8,124 nt of DNA. Origin: Candidatus Methanoperedentaceae archaeon. Its GTDB lineage: Archaea; Halobacteriota; Methanosarcinia; Methanosarcinales; Methanoperedenaceae. Location: positions 1 through 8,124 of the forward strand of contig DAHXMQ010000370.1 of the NCBI GenBank assembly GCA_027371625.1, written 5' to 3'. The first letter of the stretch is position 1; each line of letters opens with the position of its first letter. Positions 6,109 to 8,124 of this stretch are shown one piece after another. Made by a program: the position numbers and the translations under genes. The notes below the pieces were generated by a model. It was not told where the DNA came from, searched no databases, and worked only from the letters and a program-made list of their open reading frames with translations.

Positions 6109-7606
6109 ATAGGTTCTCCAGCACCAGAACATTCTCATTGATTTGCTGCTTTGTTACGGTTGCAAGTCTTGTACGCCAGAGTTCAATTTTAACTAATCGG
6201 TATCCAAGCGACTCAGCAACTTCTGCCAATAATTCTGCTGTTGGTATATAAACTCTGAAAAATGACATTTGATCTCCAACAACATATGCTAATTTGGCGT
6301 TCTTGGCTAAGTATGGCTTTAAGCTTTTTAAATGTAAGTACATGCCGCCAAAATAATGCCTTACAATTTTATGATACAACTTTTCGAAGCCAGAGTTCTT
6401 CTTCAACTGTAGTCTCTTTTTCTCGATTTCGTCTGCAATCTTACAAATTCGGTCAAATCCTTTGATACATTCTCCATCGGTGTCTGTTACATAGATAGTC
6501 CGTGAGTTGCTCCGTAAGAGGTTCGTCTTTACCTCTCTCACGTCGTCCTTGCTGTTGATGAAGTCCAGTATTACACTTTCGAGTCTAGTACTTCTTGTAT
6601 AATCCTTCTCATTTGGGTAGGGTGGTGAGGTTATTATAAAATTGATTTTGCCCAATAATTTATTGTCAAGATAATGATCCAGATTCCTAGAATCTCCATT
6701 AATTATCATAGCTTTCGTATCGTTATGTTTAAATTTTTCTAAATCTGCGATCATTCTATTACTTTGTGAGAAGTAATAGTTTAGAGCTTCGATATCTTCT
6801 TTGGGTGCAGTTCGACCAATTTCAGGGCCAAAGGCTATGTTTCCTGCTCGTTTTACTATCAAATTTGCCAGCGAGAGTTTGAAGAAGTCTTTAATTCTCG
6901 TATCTTCGATTTGATTAATGACTTCCTTAATAATGAGAACTTTTACTAACGGTTTCTTGCTTATGAAGCCAGTTGGCACGACTTTCCATTTTTCTTCATT
7001 TAATCCTGGTATCGATTTAATTAGTACTATATGCTTTTTCGTTTTGGGTTCATCCACAATGAAATAGTCATCTTTAATTCCTAGATGCTTGAATGATAAC
7101 TTTGAGGAGTTGAGAATAAACCCAAGGTAGTTTCTTAACTCATTAGGATCAAGTGTTATTGTAATCTTCACTCTGGATGCAAAGCAGGCAATAGGGTTTG
7201 GTTCGATTCCGATGCTCTTTATGTTATTTTTTAGGCATTCTACTAGCGTAGTTCCAGTTCCACAAAATGGATCTAATACTATATCCCCTTGTTGGATATT
7301 GAATTCGTTTAAATAATACTTTACAAGATGGGGTGGATATCCCAATATAAATTGATACCAGTTATGTATAGCGGAGTCTTCTTCAAGCATCTGGTTTCTT
7401 TTTCCATTACCAATGTCTGCAATGTTTTTCATTCGATGCTCTTCTCTTATATTCATGTTTGGCAGCCATATATAAAGACTATCGTGTATATCAATATACC
7501 GAAGAAGATGATTGGCGCCCCGCCTTTGCATTTTTATCTGTGCCCCAATTTTTAGCTGTACAATTGTTATGTTCGTTTTAGTCGCTCTTATGGATGCACG
7601 TAACAC
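6107..7606 (-). CDS. DNA methyltransferase of a type II R-M system (TSPPY class, motif I before motif IV)
   Basis: Up to 499 aa, an SAM-dependent amino-methyltransferase expected to protect host DNA from the endonuclease that follows 11 nt later. A motif-X-like segment (NWYQFILGYPPHLVKYYL, 82-99) precedes motif I, DPFCGTGTT (112-120), and the motif II acid in GIEPNP (E135). About 200 residues later comes the catalytic motif TSPPYP (326-331), then LAYVVGD (439-445) and a C-terminal helix region. TSPPY is commonest in N4-cytosine enzymes, but N6-adenine is not excluded. The order X-I-long insert-IV is alpha-like, whereas most TSPPY enzymes have motif IV first; the insert at about 150-320 probably holds the target-recognition domain. 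The start is uncertain: GTG 7606 gives the longest form and would be nearly leaderless from the TATA at 7631-7640; ATG 7531 (codon 26) and ATG 7456 (codon 51) are alternatives. ATG 7432 would lose the family-like YIWLPN segment. An RNA methyltransferase was considered less likely given the nuclease neighbour. Confidence 0.83.
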   Translation of the reverse strand: MLRASIRATKTNITIVQLKIGAQIKMQRRGANHLLRYIDIHDSLYIWLPNMNIREEHRMKNIADIGNGKRNQMLEEDSAIHNWYQFILGYPPHLVKYYLNEFNIQQGDIVLDPFCGTGTTLVECLKNNIKSIGIEPNPIACFASRVKITITLDPNELRNYLGFILNSSKLSFKHLGIKDDYFIVDEPKTKKHIVLIKSIPGLNEEKWKVVPTGFISKKPLVKVLIIKEVINQIEDTRIKDFFKLSLANLIVKRAGNIAFGPEIGRTAPKEDIEALNYYFSQSNRMIADLEKFKHNDTKAMIINGDSRNLDHYLDNKLLGKINFIITSPPYPNEKDYTRSTRLESVILDFINSKDDVREVKTNLLRSNSRTIYVTDTDGECIKGFDRICKIADEIEKKRLQLKKNSGFEKLYHKIVRHYFGGMYLHLKSLKPYLAKNAKLAYVVGDQMSFFRVYIPTAELLAEVAESLGYRLVKIELWRTRLATVTKQQINENVLVLENL

Positions 7607-7630
7607 TATCGTTTTCAGTCATGACAGCCG

Positions 7631-7640
7631 TTTTTAAAAA
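7631..7640 (-). promoter_or_regulatory. TATA-like element for the R-M cassette
   Basis: TTTTTAAAAA, a perfect palindrome, lies about 30 nt upstream of the GTG at 7606. Archaeal transcription starting 25-27 nt downstream would begin near 7609, leaving almost no leader for GTG 7606 or about 75 nt for ATG 7531. The sequence is simple, so it is a weak call. Confidence 0.35.
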
Positions 7641-7681
7641 TGGGGCATCAGTGTCGATGCTATAGAATTTTTTTCGATTAT

Positions 7682-7714
7682 GCCTTTTAACTAAGGCGCA
7701 GGTTAGTTTTAACC
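7682..7714. repeat. Two adjacent small inverted repeats upstream of the methyltransferase
   Basis: GCCTT (7682-7686) pairs with AAGGC (7693-7697) over a 6-nt loop, and GGTTA (7701-7705) pairs with TAACC (7710-7714) over a 4-nt loop. A third symmetry, AACTAA (7689-7694) with TTAGTT (7703-7708), spans both. They lie upstream of the TATA-like element of the R-M cassette, where a regulator or a transcript hairpin of the neighbouring gene could act. No T-run follows on either strand, so an intrinsic terminator is not indicated. Confidence 0.35.
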
Positions 7715-7759
7715 TTTGTTTCGTTTAAAAGTTATGACTATGACTTCTCTTCAGATTTG

Positions 7760-7773
7760 AAAAATTATAAAAA
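7760..7773 (-). terminator. Oligo-T terminator after the partial membrane-protein gene
   Basis: Reading on the minus strand, TTTTTATAATTTTT begins 23 nt after the TAA stop at 7797. Archaeal RNA polymerase commonly terminates at such T-rich tracts without a hairpin. It would separate this gene from the R-M cassette downstream. Confidence 0.5.
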
Positions 7774-7796
7774 TAACTAATCATTTGGGAATGGGA

Positions 7797-8124
7797 TTAT
7801 CTTATAGAACTAGAAAGTGCCGAGTATATACTTATCAAAGCTAAGAATATTATAATAAAATTAATCCATAAAAAAGACAAATTATTATACATTTGTTCCT
7901 TCAGATTTATCTCTTGACGTAATGTTGAGAATAAAGATTCAATCCTTTCTAACAGATTATTATAACTCATTGAATAAGATAATAAATTTAAATTAACAAT
8001 CTCTACGTTCTCAATTTTTGAATCAGATTTTGTAATTCCTCGCATAGCAGCAGGAAGAGTCGCAAAGAATAAACTATACGCATCATTATTCTCGTTGATA
8101 GAAAAGACTACTCCTTTCTTATAA
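7797..8124 (-). CDS. Unrecognised protein, C-terminal 108 codons, with C-terminal membrane helix
   Basis: The reading frame is open from the window edge to a TAA at 7799-7797, so the visible part is the C-terminal end of a longer gene; an internal ATG at 8045 would give only 82 aa and is not needed as a start. The first part (VVFSINENDAYSLFFATLPAAMRG) looks globular. Residues about 60-85 of the visible part (NNLLERIESLFSTLRQEINLKEQ) are heptad-like and charged, suggesting a coiled coil. The hydrophobic LSFLWINFIIIFLALISIYSAL is a single membrane-spanning helix four or five residues from the C-terminus, so the protein is probably tail-anchored or the last helix of a membrane protein. I recognise no family. 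It lies next to the R-M cassette, on the same strand and with similar AT-rich composition, so it may belong to the same accessory region. That it is coding is likely but not certain. Confidence 0.6.
   Translation of the reverse strand, partial: YKKGVVFSINENNDAYSLFFATLPAAMRGITKSDSKIENVEIVNLNLLSYSMSYNNLLERIESLFSTLRQEINLKEQMYNNLSFLWINFIIIFLALISIYSALSSSIR

Noticed and set aside
6107..7606. TRM-G10-type RNA methyltransferase (COG1041)
   Set aside because: Those have DPPYG soon after motif I and usually a THUMP domain; here TSPPY follows after about 200 residues and a nuclease gene is coupled downstream.
1..8124. tRNA, rRNA, CRISPR array, insertion sequence or attachment repeats
   Set aside because: No regularly spaced repeats, cloverleaf-like segments, transposase motifs or flanking direct repeats were seen on either strand.

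Overview
The window reads as euryarchaeal, most like Methanosarcinales or an ANME-2/Methanoperedens-type relative. Evidence: a topoisomerase VI gene pair whose B subunit carries the C-terminal Ig-like extension known from Methanosarcina, a tetraether-lipid-synthase-type radical SAM protein, GGTGA/AGGAGG ribosome-binding sites, BRE/TATA-like promoters and oligo-T rather than hairpin termination. The placement is inference from protein sequence; no rRNA or other taxonomic marker is present.

Layout. (1) Positions 1-2559, minus strand: a compact cluster read from 2559 down to 1, consisting of a stand-alone Lrp/AsnC-type ligand-binding (RAM) domain protein of 76 aa, then top6B (612 aa, complete), then top6A (first 163 codons, cut by the window edge). 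Genes are 2 nt apart or overlap by 4 nt, and none of the three has an ATG start: TTG, TTG and apparently CTG. (2) 2560-2698: a divergent promoter region with TATA-like elements for both directions and an inverted repeat beside the leftward one. (3) 2699-5202, plus strand: two radical SAM genes overlapping by 1 nt (TAATG), a Tes-family tetraether lipid synthase and a PflX/PFL-activase-like protein with an extra N-terminal cysteine cluster. (4) 5203-5324: a short convergent intergenic gap. (5) 5325-7606, minus strand: a clearly more AT-rich two-gene cassette with the look of a type II restriction-modification system, a DNA methyltransferase with motif I ahead of TSPPY followed by a PD-(D/E)XK endonuclease translated from a Shine-Dalgarno that overlaps the methyltransferase stop. 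(6) 7607-7796: the promoter region of that cassette, with two small hairpins and the T-rich terminator of the next gene. (7) 7797-8124, minus strand: the C-terminal 108 codons of an unrecognised protein with a coiled-coil-like stretch and a C-terminal membrane helix, running off the window.

Functionally, the left half is core chromosome biology (DNA topology) plus membrane-lipid chemistry. The right half looks like an accessory island carrying a self-contained R-M cassette and a membrane-anchored protein of unknown role. The points most worth following are the tes/PflX-like coupled pair, the RAM-domain protein leading the topoisomerase VI genes, the run of non-ATG starts, and the unusual motif order of the methyltransferase.
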